DNA of 42,005 nucleotides from Kushneria aurantia DSM 21353 (GCF_000382245.1 NZ_KB907891.1:1-42005); one strand, 5' to 3'; positions 25,960-32,875 are shown, numbered from the stretch's first letter. Made by a program: numbers and translations. Notes: generated by a model not told the origin, from the letters alone.

Positions 25960-27007
25960 GTTGATCTCCTTGCGAGAGGCTGAGGCGGCAGGCGTTGACC
26001 GGGGTGAGCGTGTAGCCCTCGAGGGCGAGGTCATCCGAGGTCAGGGGCTGTTGATTGCCATCGACAAGGCGATAGCGGCGGTGCTCTCCGAAGCGGGCGT
26101 AGCCGGTAATACGGGCGCCCTCGAAACGGGTCATGTCGACGGGATCGGCGGTGTCGGCGACGGCCCGGTCGCGCTGGTCGTTGATGCGGTCGACGAGCAG
26201 CACCGAGGCGGTCAGCAGGATGCCGAGAGTGAAAGCGGCAAGGCCCAGCAGCGGACGGTTGAAGCGCTTCCAGTAGATGCGGGTCATCTTCATGTAGAAC
26301 CTCGCGTTCCGTGGTACCCGGAAGACGCCATGCGTGTGCCATGGCGGCAGCAGCATGAAGGTGCGGTGCGGGTAGTTGTCGGAGAAGGCCTGTTTGGTGT
26401 CGTAGGCGGAATAGAGGCTGCGCCCGGTGTAGGTCCAGCGTTCGACAACAAGGCTGGTGGGGCTGTCGCCGTATTTGACGATACCGAGGTGGACCTTGGG
26501 CATCGGGAACTTGCCGCCGGCGAAGGTCGACCAGAGGGTGCCGATAATCGGCAGGGAGAGACGATCGAGGCGGCGGCAGTAGACGACATGCTCGGCAAGC
26601 GCGACGCGGGCCTGCTTGTCCATGATGGACAGGTCCTGAATCAGGAAGATGATGTCCCAGCCGAGTTTGCGGGCGTGCAGGAACCAGTCGATGACAGCCT
26701 GGCGTGACTTGTCGGCCCATGAACGGGAGTTGAACCATGTGCCGCACTCGTCGAGGACCAGCAGGCCGTTTTTCGATTCGTCGTAACTGTCGGTACCGCG
26801 CCCGATAGCTTCGAGATCGCCGAGGGTGGGCTTGTCGGGAATGCGGTAGCAGGTGCAGCGGCGGGACTTCTCGCCGATGAGCTGATCGAGCTTCAGATCG
26901 AGGTTGGTGGCCACACGGCAGTTGTGATTGAGCTTGTCGCGAATCTTGCCGACGGCGACGAGGGTCTTGCCGGCGCCGAGCTTGCCGGTGACGACATAGA
27001 CGGCCAT
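25940..27007 (-). CDS. Zot-type filamentous phage assembly ATPase (pI-like)
   Basis: Drives phage extrusion at the inner membrane. The 355-residue protein has a Walker A motif at residues 8-15 (GKLGAGKT), a Walker B strand in GLLVLDECGTWFNSR, and one membrane span after about residue 245 (LAAFTLGILLTASVLLVD), leaving a C-terminal periplasmic domain. It is named after Vibrio zonula occludens toxin, but the toxin-active peptide is not recognisable and assembly is the likely role. It overlaps DUF2523 by 1 bp and the secretin gene by 20 bp. Confidence 0.93.
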   Translation of the reverse strand: MAVYVVTGKLGAGKTLVAVGKIRDKLNHNCRVATNLDLKLDQLIGEKSRRCTCYRIPDKPTLGDLEAIGRGTDSYDESKNGLLVLDECGTWFNSRSWADKSRQAVIDWFLHARKLGWDIIFLIQDLSIMDKQARVALAEHVVYCRRLDRLSLPIIGTLWSTFAGGKFPMPKVHLGIVKYGDSPTSLVVERWTYTGRSLYSAYDTKQAFSDNYPHRTFMLLPPWHTHGVFRVPRNARFYMKMTRIYWKRFNRPLLGLAAFTLGILLTASVLLVDRINDQRDRAVADTADPVDMTRFEGARITGYARFGEHRRYRLVDGNQQPLTSDDLALEGYTLTPVNACRLSLSQGDQHAEIRC

Positions 27008-27366
27008 CAGACGCCCCCCAGACTCAGGACGCGATCCTTCACCTGAAGGGTGAAGACGGCGAACTTCGCCATGATGATGGCCGAGACACAGGTGGAGAAG
27101 TTCTCGGGCAGAATGCGAGAGATGCCGTCGGAGAGCATGGGCGGCATGGAGACGACCAGTGTGCCGATGAGGGCGTCGATGGCGGTTGCCATGATGGTAA
27201 TGAAGGTGCCCAGCAGGCCGATCTTGACCAGCAGCCAGCCGAAACGTACAACCTGAAACCAGAGAAAGAAGCGAACGGCCAGCTGAGCGAAACTGAAAAA
27301 GGCGGCTTCCAGCAGAACGCCGAAGCGGGGGACAAGGCGCAGGATCAGACCGATAAACCCGATCAT
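27007..27366 (-). CDS. DUF2523 protein, pVI-like minor coat protein
   Basis: A 119-residue very hydrophobic protein with three probable spans (FIGLILRLVPRFGVLLEAAF, VRFGWLLVKIGLLGTFITIM and VSAIIMAKFAVFTLQ). DUF2523 proteins lie between the adsorption protein and Zot in inoviruses and are thought to correspond to minor coat protein VI. Four-base overlap with the upstream gene (27363-27366) and shared base with zot indicate translational coupling. Confidence 0.88.
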   Translation of the reverse strand: MIGFIGLILRLVPRFGVLLEAAFFSFAQLAVRFFLWFQVVRFGWLLVKIGLLGTFITIMATAIDALIGTLVVSMPPMLSDGISRILPENFSTCVSAIIMAKFAVFTLQVKDRVLSLGGV

Positions 27367-28892
27367 GACGACGCCTCGCTGTTACGGTAGCTGAGCGCGA
27401 TCATGGTGATCTGCCATGCGGTGAAGAAAAACAGTATCCACGACAGGGCCGCGCGGATGAGGTCGAAGACGCGGCACTCGATGGTGAGGGTGTGGCCCTC
27501 GAAGGTAATCTGCAGCGGGGTGCAGGCGCCAGCGTTGGGAAGGTTGGGCATCCAGCCGGTAACCAGCTGCCGGACACTGTTGAGTGCCTGGCCAATCAGG
27601 CTGCCGTCATTGTTGAAGATATCGCGGTACTGGCCTTCGAGATCGCCGCGAACGCCGTCGTATTCCTCGCCAAGGCCTTCCATAACCTGATCCGAGATGC
27701 CCTGCCCGTTGAAGCTGCTGCGAATGTCGGCATCGGTGGGTGCCCCCTGCTGGCTGGTCAGGGTATTGCCGAGATCGTCGAAACCCTGGTTGATCGAGTC
27801 GTCAACGGTGTCGAGATCGTTGGAGAGGCGGTCGTTACCCCCGTTGACAGTGTTTTCGAGATCGGCAATATCACCGGAGAGTCGGTCGGCACTCTGATCG
27901 ACGGCTTCTTCAACGCCTGACATTTTGCTGGCAAGGCTGTTAAAACGGTCGTTGATAGCATCACGCACCTTACCGATGGCGCTGATGACACCGGAGAGAT
28001 CGACACCGCTGCCGCCTGATCCTCCACCGCCTGATGAGCCACCGCCACCGGATGAGCCGCCATCGCTGCCGCCCGATCCTCCACCGCCTGATGAGCCACC
28101 GCCATCGGAGGAACCGCCATCGCTACCGCCCGATCCTCCACCGCCTGATGAACCACCGCCACCGGAGGAACCGCCATCGCTGCCGCCGGATCCACCGCCG
28201 CCTGATGCGCCACCGCCCGATGAGTCGTCACCATTACCTGAGTCGCCGCCATCATCCGGGTCGCCGCCGTTGTCGTCGCCAGCGCCCGGTATGAGCTCGG
28301 GTTCGTTGTCATCGGGAGGCTCGACAGGCTCACCGGTAGAGGAGGCATTAAAATCGTCGGTATAAAAGCACTTGCCAGCGGGAGCGCTCTCGCCTTGCGA
28401 GTTGGTGCTGGTACACATCCCAACACCGCCGGCTGAACTCACACTGCAACCGCCTACATTGAAAGTACCCTGGCCATACTGGCTTTCGGTGACCAGAAAG
28501 GTTTTATTGCTGCCGCCATATTGGGACTGACACTGTTCGTCGGTTTTAGGAACGCCATAAATTTTTTCACCATCATCGGGAGGTTTATCAGCGGGATATG
28601 GATCAGATTCCAAACCATAAACAAAATTCGCATTAGCTCTATAATGGCTAATTTTATCAGAATTAGAGAACAAACCATCAGACTCATAACCAACGGTAAT
28701 GTACATATCATACACATAATACCAACCGCCGTAAGAAGAAACGTAATCACGAATTTTTTTCCTAACACACGACTTAGCTTCACCGGAAGAAGAATATGAT
28801 AAACACTGCATGAAGGAAGAACGTACAGAAGCATCAACATCATACGAAAAAATAAAAAGGGATAAAAAAGAAAAAACAAGAATAATTCTCAT
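27363..28892 (-). CDS. Adsorption/minor coat protein (pIII-like) with Gly-Ser linker
   Basis: A 509-residue virion tip protein. It starts with a signal peptide (IILVFSFLSLFIFSY, ending near VDA), has a cysteine-containing N-terminal domain of about 190 residues, then an acidic and glycine/serine-rich linker encoded by 57-bp tandem repeats, an amphipathic helical region, and a C-terminal membrane anchor (LIRAALSWILFFFTAWQITMIAL). This layout is that of attachment proteins that bind the pilus or other receptor. The ATG at 28892 (MRII) follows GGTGGTGAT. The first 350 bp of the gene are much richer in AT than the rest, suggesting exchange of the receptor-binding domain. Confidence 0.88.
   Translation of the reverse strand: MRIILVFSFLSLFIFSYDVDASVRSSFMQCLSYSSSGEAKSCVRKKIRDYVSSYGGWYYVYDMYITVGYESDGLFSNSDKISHYRANANFVYGLESDPYPADKPPDDGEKIYGVPKTDEQCQSQYGGSNKTFLVTESQYGQGTFNVGGCSVSSAGGVGMCTSTNSQGESAPAGKCFYTDDFNASSTGEPVEPPDDNEPELIPGAGDDNGGDPDDGGDSGNGDDSSGGGASGGGGSGGSDGGSSGGGGSSGGGGSGGSDGGSSDGGGSSGGGGSGGSDGGSSGGGGSSGGGGSGGSGVDLSGVISAIGKVRDAINDRFNSLASKMSGVEEAVDQSADRLSGDIADLENTVNGGNDRLSNDLDTVDDSINQGFDDLGNTLTSQQGAPTDADIRSSFNGQGISDQVMEGLGEEYDGVRGDLEGQYRDIFNNDGSLIGQALNSVRQLVTGWMPNLPNAGACTPLQITFEGHTLTIECRVFDLIRAALSWILFFFTAWQITMIALSYRNSEASS
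28009..28226 (-). repeat. 57-bp tandem repeats in the adsorption gene (three full, one partial)
   Basis: Units begin at 28009, 28066, 28123 and 28180. Each encodes 19 residues of a GGSGGSDGGSS-type flexible linker. Copies differ at a few positions, for example S/D exchange. Confidence 0.9.
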
Positions 28893-28990
28893 ATCACCAC
28901 CCCCGAAAAACAGCACTGGCGCAAAGGGTGTCGAAAATAAAAAAGGAGAAAGCCGGCTTTTCCATTTTCGTCATCCTCTGGCTGATAAGG

Positions 28991-29012
28991 AAAAGGGGCC
29001 GATCCCGACCCC
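28991..29012 (-). terminator. Terminator after the major coat protein gene
   Basis: GGGGTCG and CGGCCCC form a 7-bp stem with a GGAT loop, followed by TTTTCC on the minus strand. Filamentous phages typically terminate most transcription just after the major coat gene, and this site is 15 bp past its stop. Confidence 0.75.
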
Positions 29013-29026
29013 TTGCCTGATCCCGT

Positions 29027-29302
29027 TCAGGTCGATTTGTTGGCGAATTTCTTGAACAGACCGATTGCCAGCAGGGAGCCGACCACGCCGATGACGACGG
29101 GCCATGCCTGGCTGGCCATGTCGCCGGCCTGCGACTCCAGGGTTGAAAAGGCCTGCGAGTACGAGGCGGAAGCACCGCCGGAACCGCCGCCTTCAGCCGC
29201 CTGAGCGGCACCGATGCCGGCAAGGGTAAGCGCGCCGGCGGTTGAGAGTTGGGCTGCCTTTTTCTGGGACAGCGCACGGAGGTAGGCAAGTTTGTTTTTC
29301 AT
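29027..29302 (-). CDS. Major coat protein (pVIII-like)
   Basis: A 91-residue precursor. Residues about 1-37 form a long leader (AGALTLAGIGAAQA with cleavage before AEGGG); the mature chain of about 54 residues has an acidic/Gly-Ser start, one membrane helix (WPVVIGVVGSLLAIGLF) and a basic end (KKFANKST), exactly the profile of a filamentous capsid subunit. The ATG at 29302 overlaps the stop of the preceding small gene (ATGA). A terminator follows. Confidence 0.88.
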   Translation of the reverse strand: MKNKLAYLRALSQKKAAQLSTAGALTLAGIGAAQAAEGGGSGGASASYSQAFSTLESQAGDMASQAWPVVIGVVGSLLAIGLFKKFANKST

Positions 29303-29406
29303 GTCGAGATTTCCATAAAGCGCTTGAATGCAAGCATTGAGTATCCCCACGCCCAACCGAGGGCATAGGCACCGAGCAGGGAGCCGATGAGCTCTACAAC
29401 ACTCAT
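29299..29406 (-). CDS. Tiny membrane protein, pVII/pIX-like candidate
   Basis: A 35-residue frame beginning MSVVELIGSLLGAYALGW and ending FKRFMEIST, with one membrane helix and a basic end. It overlaps the preceding small gene and the coat gene by ATGA at both ends, a pattern hard to get by chance. Position just before the major coat gene and the size match the small tip proteins VII and IX of Ff phages; identity beyond that is inference. Confidence 0.65.
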   Translation of the reverse strand: MSVVELIGSLLGAYALGWAWGYSMLAFKRFMEIST

Positions 29407-29501
29407 CGCTGGCCCCCCTTTATCGCGCCGAGCCCGAATACCGCCACGAGCCCGATGCAATAAATCAAGAGCCACAGACTTTCGAACTGGTCGGGGTCCA
29501 T
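29403..29501 (-). CDS. Tiny membrane protein, second pVII/pIX-like candidate
   Basis: A 32-residue frame beginning MDPDQFESLWLLIYC and ending AIKGGQR, with one hydrophobic helix (LWLLIYCIGLVAVFGLG) and an acidic N-terminus. Its stop overlaps the next start as ATGA. It lies 13 bp after the ssDNA-binding-type gene. Probably a minor coat protein; no sequence family recognised. Confidence 0.65.
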   Translation of the reverse strand: MDPDQFESLWLLIYCIGLVAVFGLGAIKGGQR

Positions 29502-29513
29502 GGCATGTGTTCC

Positions 29514-29861
29514 TTATTTCTTGGCACTGGTGTCAGCGCCCTGTGCGGCGGCGCCCTGGGTGTTGGTGCCGGTACCGGCCTGGGAGCCTTTCGGGCGGCG
29601 CACGGCGGTCGCGAAGAAGGTCATCTTGCCGCCGGAGGGGCGCATCTCGGCGTCGATCTCCAGATTGCAGGGCATGTCGGGGGCGAACTGCCGCAGCTGT
29701 TCAAGCATGTCGTAGGGAGCGGCGATGGTCATGACCTGGTGGCCGATGGCGTTGTCGGCCTCGGGAGAGGCCGGGTTCATGGCGATGATCTTGGCGCCTT
29801 TGGTGCCCTCGACTTCATAGCGGCTGGCACCGATAACGCGGGCGGTGATGGTGTTGATCAT
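29514..29861 (-). CDS. Probable phage single-stranded DNA-binding protein (pV-like)
   Basis: A 115-residue protein starting MINTITARVIGASRYEVEGT, beta-rich and small, with a disordered Gln/Gly/Ala tail (residues about 95-115) as in single-stranded DNA-binding proteins. In Pf-like phages the helix-destabilising gene V protein occupies this position upstream of the small membrane protein and coat genes. No diagnostic residue was recognised, so assignment rests on size, composition and gene order. The ATG at 29861 follows GAGG. Confidence 0.65.
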   Translation of the reverse strand: MINTITARVIGASRYEVEGTKGAKIIAMNPASPEADNAIGHQVMTIAAPYDMLEQLRQFAPDMPCNLEIDAEMRPSGGKMTFFATAVRRPKGSQAGTGTNTQGAAAQGADTSAKK

Positions 29862-29862
29862 G

Positions 29863-30099
29863 TCAGTAGTCCTCGTTGGCGTGGGTGTGCGTGGCTTCAC
29901 GGTGTTGGCAGTAGTGAGCGAGCACGGCTAGCTCGGTGGATTGCGGGCATTCGCCCCGGGTGAGTTGCGTGTAGTATTCGGCCTGGCCATAGAGCAGCGC
30001 GGCATGGCCGTAGTCCCGTCCGTAGAGGCAGCGGGCGGCGCGCTCCCTCAAGACTCGGGGCTCCGGGCAGGTGTCTGCCTGCCCTGCCCGCCGGCCCAT
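29863..30099 (-). CDS. Small conserved-looking phage protein (start uncertain)
   Basis: The final part of a much longer open frame reads as a plausible separate protein: CLYGRDYGHAALLYGQAEYYTQLTRGECPQ is helical and ends with a Cys/His-containing tail. Its stop lies 1 bp before the ssDNA-binding gene start. No clear ribosome-binding site was found; the ATG at 30099 lies inside the arm of a long inverted repeat, so a later start such as the TTG near 30050 is possible. Function unknown. Confidence 0.4.
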   Translation of the reverse strand: MGRRAGQADTCPEPRVLRERAARCLYGRDYGHAALLYGQAEYYTQLTRGECPQSTELAVLAHYCQHREATHTHANEDY

Positions 30100-30798
30100 C
30101 GGTCGTGATGCACGGCAGTCGTCACCGCCGCCCCCGTCAACCCGTGCTGCGCAGGGTATGACGGGGGCGGCGTCGCCGACTCGGAAAGCCGTGCGACCGA
30201 TGGGCGACGGGTGACGGGCAGGCAGGAAAATCATGACTCGGAGGCAGATGCGGGAGCGCTGCCGGTATTCAGAGGCGGAACGTCGCCGCGCTCGAGACGG
30301 TCGAGGCCGTCCCTGATGATCGCTTCGCCCAGCATCGAGGGCGTGGTGTGATGGGTGCCGACCTGTATCAGCAGGCGGGAATGAACATCGGGCGTCACGA
30401 AGACGCGCACGGGAGTCTTGCGCTGGGTCATGGGAGGATTCCTCTCGGTGGTTGACGTCGAGCGGCTGAATGGCCGTTGGGGCCGGTATAAAAAGCACCT
30501 GTCCGCCGGGGTGCGGTGGGGTGAGCGGGCAGGTGAAGGCGGTATCAGGACGGGTATCGCCATAGAGGCGATAAAGAAAATCCTCGATATCTTCACGGCA
30601 TGCGAAACCGTAAACGGAAGCACCATCGCCATATTCATGGGGTTCTGCGACAACATCAGAAGGAAGGTCGCAGATGTCGAAAACAGCAAGCTGCCATGTG
30701 CCATACAGCAGCGACTGTCGAATCGAGCCCCTGACACGGCCACGGACAAGAAAGGAGAGAGCGTCGCTGGGAGCAGGCATGGGACGGAAGGTGATCAT
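29863..30798 (-). CDS. Phage gene with implausibly long frame; N-terminal 110-130 residues probably genuine
   Basis: The ATG at 30798 overlaps the stop of the excisionase-like gene as ATGA and has GAGGTG upstream, so translation starting here is credible. The first part (DALSFLVRGRVRGSIRQSLLYGTW, HEYGDGASVYGFACREDIEDFLYRLYGD) looks protein-like. After about residue 125 the frame continues to 29863 without a stop, but there it runs through the RHH gene in another frame and through the large hairpin, giving Arg/Pro/His-rich, unlikely sequence. Either a stop was lost or the frame stays open by chance in GC-rich DNA. Function unknown. Confidence 0.4.
   Translation of the reverse strand: MITFRPMPAPSDALSFLVRGRVRGSIRQSLLYGTWQLAVFDICDLPSDVVAEPHEYGDGASVYGFACREDIEDFLYRLYGDTRPDTAFTCPLTPPHPGGQVLFIPAPTAIQPLDVNHREESSHDPAQDSRARLRDARCSFPPADTGRHPSHHALDAGRSDHQGRPRPSRARRRSASEYRQRSRICLRVMIFLPARHPSPIGRTAFRVGDAAPVIPCAARVDGGGGDDCRASRPMGRRAGQADTCPEPRVLRERAARCLYGRDYGHAALLYGQAEYYTQLTRGECPQSTELAVLAHYCQHREATHTHANEDY
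30072..30226. other. Large nested inverted repeat, likely phage intergenic origin/packaging region
   Basis: A perfect 14-bp stem (CGCCGCCCCCGTCA at 30126-30139 and its complement at 30159-30172) has ACCC/GGGT pairing inside its loop. Around it, two arms of about 35-40 bp (30075-30116 and 30188-30226, sharing GCCCATCGGTCG and CTGCCTGCCC) pair with few mismatches, giving a structure over 150 bases. Filamentous phages carry such hairpins at the packaging signal and replication origins, and no well-supported gene needs this sequence. Confidence 0.6.
30231..30431 (-). CDS. Ribbon-helix-helix-type DNA-binding protein
   Basis: A 66-residue protein with a basic first strand (KTPVRVFVTPDVHSRLLIQV) and two helices (PSMLGEAIIRDGLDRLERGD), the arrangement of Arc/MetJ-type repressors, plus a flexible Ala/Ser tail. 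The ATG at 30431 is preceded by AGAGGA. It lies in a different frame inside the long open frame 29863-30798. It may regulate phage genes from the adjoining hairpin region; target unknown. Confidence 0.6.
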   Translation of the reverse strand: MTQRKTPVRVFVTPDVHSRLLIQVGTHHTTPSMLGEAIIRDGLDRLERGDVPPLNTGSAPASASES

Positions 30799-31004
30799 GG
30801 CAGCACCTCGTCGTCGTCGAGGCATTCCACCTGGAGCAGGGCGAGGTTGATCAGAAGGCGCTTGCCGATCTTTCGGGTCGGCAGATACCCACGACGGATA
30901 TGGCCCTCGACGGTGTCGACGGACAGGCCGGAGAGGTCAGCGAAGCGTTCCTTGGTCATCAGTGGCACCGGGGCCGGGACCTGTTGTGCTTTTGGCGTTT
31001 CCAT
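30795..31004 (-). CDS. Excisionase/AlpA-like helix-turn-helix protein
   Basis: A 69-residue protein with the pattern of MerR-like excisionase DNA-binding domains: MTKERFADLSGLSVDTVEGHIRRGYLPTRKIGKRLLIN, where a helix-turn-helix is followed by a wing with GKRLLIN. It is the first gene of the leftward phage operon and is divergent from the repressor gene, as the excision/activation protein is in Pf phages. It probably promotes excision and replication gene expression; inference from position. Confidence 0.75.
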   Translation of the reverse strand: METPKAQQVPAPVPLMTKERFADLSGLSVDTVEGHIRRGYLPTRKIGKRLLINLALLQVECLDDDEVLP

Positions 31005-31142
31005 TGTCGTAGGGCGCCTTTGGTTGTCTGTGGTAGGCTTTTCAGATGTTCCTATGTGTTTACATTAGGAGCCGGGGTGATACGACGAATGTGGGTACCA
31101 CAATCAGAGTATATACGATAACTATCGTATAGGTGATTGCGC
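31004..31142. promoter_or_regulatory. Divergent control region between repressor and excisionase-like genes
   Basis: AT-rich 138 bp containing the palindromic operator at 31112-31131 and a second short palindrome GTGGGTACCAC near 31091. Promoters for both directions must lie here. Confidence 0.6.
31112..31131. promoter_or_regulatory. Palindromic operator
   Basis: TATACGAT and ATCGTATA form a perfect inverted repeat with an AACT spacer. It ends just before the ribosome-binding site of the repressor gene and is a good candidate for autoregulation. Confidence 0.7.
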
Positions 31143-31445
31143 TTGTCAACGGAAAAAAGCTTCTCTGAAAAACTGCGTGCGATCAGGGATGCGCACGGGC
31201 TGGGAAGGAAGGCTCTCTCAGACGAGACAGGCATCCCGATCAGAACAATCGAAGGGATCGAGCAGCGAGGAACGATTCCTAGGACGGACATTGCGCAAAA
31301 AATCTGCAAGAGATGGCCGCAGTACTCTCTATGGCTGATGACTAATCAGGTGGACGAGGCTGCTGGACAGGTGAGCCCAGAGATAGAAGCAACAAAAGAT
31401 CGGCTTAAGCCGACCGGAACGGATACCGAATCGCAAGGCGAGTAG
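31143..31445 (+). CDS. Phage repressor, XRE-type HTH
   Basis: A 100-residue protein with an N-terminal helix-turn-helix of the Cro/CI kind (SEKLRAIRDAHGLGRKALSDETGIPIRTIEGIEQRG) and a short C-terminal region. It starts with a TTG at 31143 preceded by AGGTGA; a TTG two codons earlier would leave no spacing. Divergent transcription from the excisionase-like gene around a palindrome is a classical lysogeny switch. It likely represses the leftward operon and itself. Confidence 0.82.
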   Translation: MSTEKSFSEKLRAIRDAHGLGRKALSDETGIPIRTIEGIEQRGTIPRTDIAQKICKRWPQYSLWLMTNQVDEAAGQVSPEIEATKDRLKPTGTDTESQGE

Positions 31446-31505
31446 CCGAACGCTGGTACCGAGGTACAGGGAAATAAGTTATGGGTGGGGAAGGGAGGGG
31501 GGATA

Positions 31506-32399
31506 ATGGAAGCATGGGAAGGTGCTATAAATGGAATGATGATTGGTGGCATAGGCATAGTCATCGGCTCGTGGTTATCAATGTGGCTGGAGCCAAAGAA
31601 TAAAAAGCTTAACAAGATCAGGATATGGCTATGCGGTGCTGTAACCGTTTGCGCCATTATTTTCGTCATCAAAGCGAACGTTATTTTGCCATTGTTGATG
31701 ATAGGGCAATGGCCGTTGCTGGGCTTGGCAGTTTCTACACTGGTTACTTATTCAGCGATGGTTGTCGTTGTTGAGCCGGTGTTGTCAACATGGAGCTGGA
31801 AGTTCGGAGTCGGCGTAAAAGCGCTTCAGGATATAGCAGAGGAAGTGAGCAAAAAGAAAGAAGATGGAGAGGAAAAGGAGCCGACGATCAGTGACTTCAA
31901 AAACAATAAAAGCGATATCAAAGGCAATGAAGGCAAAAACCTGTCAGAAAGGCTAATGGACGAGGGTGAGGCATATCGCGTACGCACCTACATGATGTCG
32001 CCAACCGAAAGGCGAGTGTTCGAGGCACTGGAAAGAGACTATAGCCAATATTTCCATATCTTTTGTCAGGTTCGGGTTGTGGATATCGTACAGCCCAATA
32101 TGAAGAAGCATTATAGCTGGAGCAAAGAGTATAAAGCGCTTTTCCGTCAGCTATCGCAGTGGCACTTCGATTATGTCATCTGCACAAAAAAGGATTTCAG
32201 AATCAAATATGCGATAGAGCTGGACGATCCCAGCCATGAACGGGCAGATAGAATAAAGCGCGACCGCATTCTCAATCAGGCATGTGAAACGGCCGGCCTG
32301 AACCTGATTCGAGTCAGGCTGGACGATCAAAACCGACTGATACAGACATACCCGACAACGGAGGAAGGGGTTAATCCTCGCTCAGCTGCTCAAGGCTGA
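31506..32399 (+). CDS. Membrane-anchored DUF2726 protein (phage cargo)
   Basis: A 297-residue protein with two or three N-terminal membrane spans (GMMIGGIGIVIGSWLSMWL, IRIWLCGAVTVCAIIFVI and LPLLMIGQWPLLGLAVSTLV), a charged linker (about residues 110-150) and a C-terminal DUF2726 domain: RRVFEALERDYSQYFHIFCQ, then HFDYVICTKKDFRIKYAIEL and DDPSHERADRIKRD. The domain has a restriction-endonuclease-like look (Asp in FDYVI, Glu in AIEL). An excellent GGAGGGGGG ribosome-binding site precedes the ATG. Base composition is AT-richer than neighbours. It is not a known virion gene, so a cargo role such as superinfection exclusion or defence is possible but unproven. Confidence 0.8.
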   Translation: MEAWEGAINGMMIGGIGIVIGSWLSMWLEPKNKKLNKIRIWLCGAVTVCAIIFVIKANVILPLLMIGQWPLLGLAVSTLVTYSAMVVVVEPVLSTWSWKFGVGVKALQDIAEEVSKKKEDGEEKEPTISDFKNNKSDIKGNEGKNLSERLMDEGEAYRVRTYMMSPTERRVFEALERDYSQYFHIFCQVRVVDIVQPNMKKHYSWSKEYKALFRQLSQWHFDYVICTKKDFRIKYAIELDDPSHERADRIKRDRILNQACETAGLNLIRVRLDDQNRLIQTYPTTEEGVNPRSAAQG

Positions 32400-32703
32400 T
32401 GCCGAATGCAAGCGCAATCTTTTTGAGAGTGTCACGACGAGGCGCCTCCGACTTCTCCTGCTGGGCATAGGCAGACTGACTGATACCGATGCGCTCGGCC
32501 ACTTCTGCCTGGGTGAGCTTCAGGTATTTACGCCAGGCGGCCACCAGAGTAAGCCCATCGTTGACGATCATGCCCACGACTTCGTTGGGAATGAAACCGG
32601 ACTCCGGCTGACCGGCCATGTAATCGGCGTAGGGAATGACAACAAAAGCAGGCGCGCCGTCAGGACCGCTGATGATCTGAAGGTTTTCAGTAGGTACGTT
32701 CAT
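32371..32703 (-). CDS. HigA-type antitoxin / XRE-family regulator
   Basis: A 110-residue protein with an N-terminal part typical of antitoxins of RelE/HigB systems (IISGPDGAPAFVVIPYADYMAG) and a C-terminal HTH (LTQAEVAERIGISQSAYAQQEKSEAPRRDTLKKIALAFGIS). It follows the toxin remnant with a 17-bp overlap, and its 3' end overlaps the DUF2726 gene on the other strand by 29 bp. The antitoxin is intact and its partner is not. Confidence 0.88.
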   Translation of the reverse strand: MNVPTENLQIISGPDGAPAFVVIPYADYMAGQPESGFIPNEVVGMIVNDGLTLVAAWRKYLKLTQAEVAERIGISQSAYAQQEKSEAPRRDTLKKIALAFGISLEQLSED

Positions 32704-32875
32704 CGCGCTTTCTCACTTCCTGAATCTGAATAATCTGGATGCTGCCATGCCAATCAAACAGCACTCGGTAGCTGCCGGCCCGCAGCCTATAGCCGTAACG
32801 GTGGCGCTTAAGCGACTTGACGTTGTGGACATCCGGCATGTCAGCCAGTTGCTGGACAATTGAAAATGCGTCGTA
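32687..32875 (-). pseudogene. 5'-truncated RelE-family toxin
   Basis: The open frame reads FSIVQQLADMPDVHNVKSLK and then RHRYGYRLRAGSYRVLFDWH with the ending IIQIQEVRKRDERTY, the conserved C-terminal two thirds of RelE-type mRNA interferases paired with this antitoxin family. Upstream there is an in-frame TGA (32876-32878) and no start codon, so about 25 residues forming the first strand and helix are missing. Likely inactive. Confidence 0.75.

Noticed and set aside
25730-26707. 325-codon plus-strand frame opposite zot and secretin
   Set aside because: Shadow; the minus frames hold Walker motifs and secretin motifs.
25940-27007. Zonula occludens toxin as a virulence factor
   Set aside because: The family name is historical; gene order and Walker motifs indicate phage assembly, and no toxin peptide is visible.
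28009-28226. Repeat array that might be a CRISPR
   Set aside because: Repeats are contiguous, in frame, 57 bp long and encode a Gly-Ser linker.
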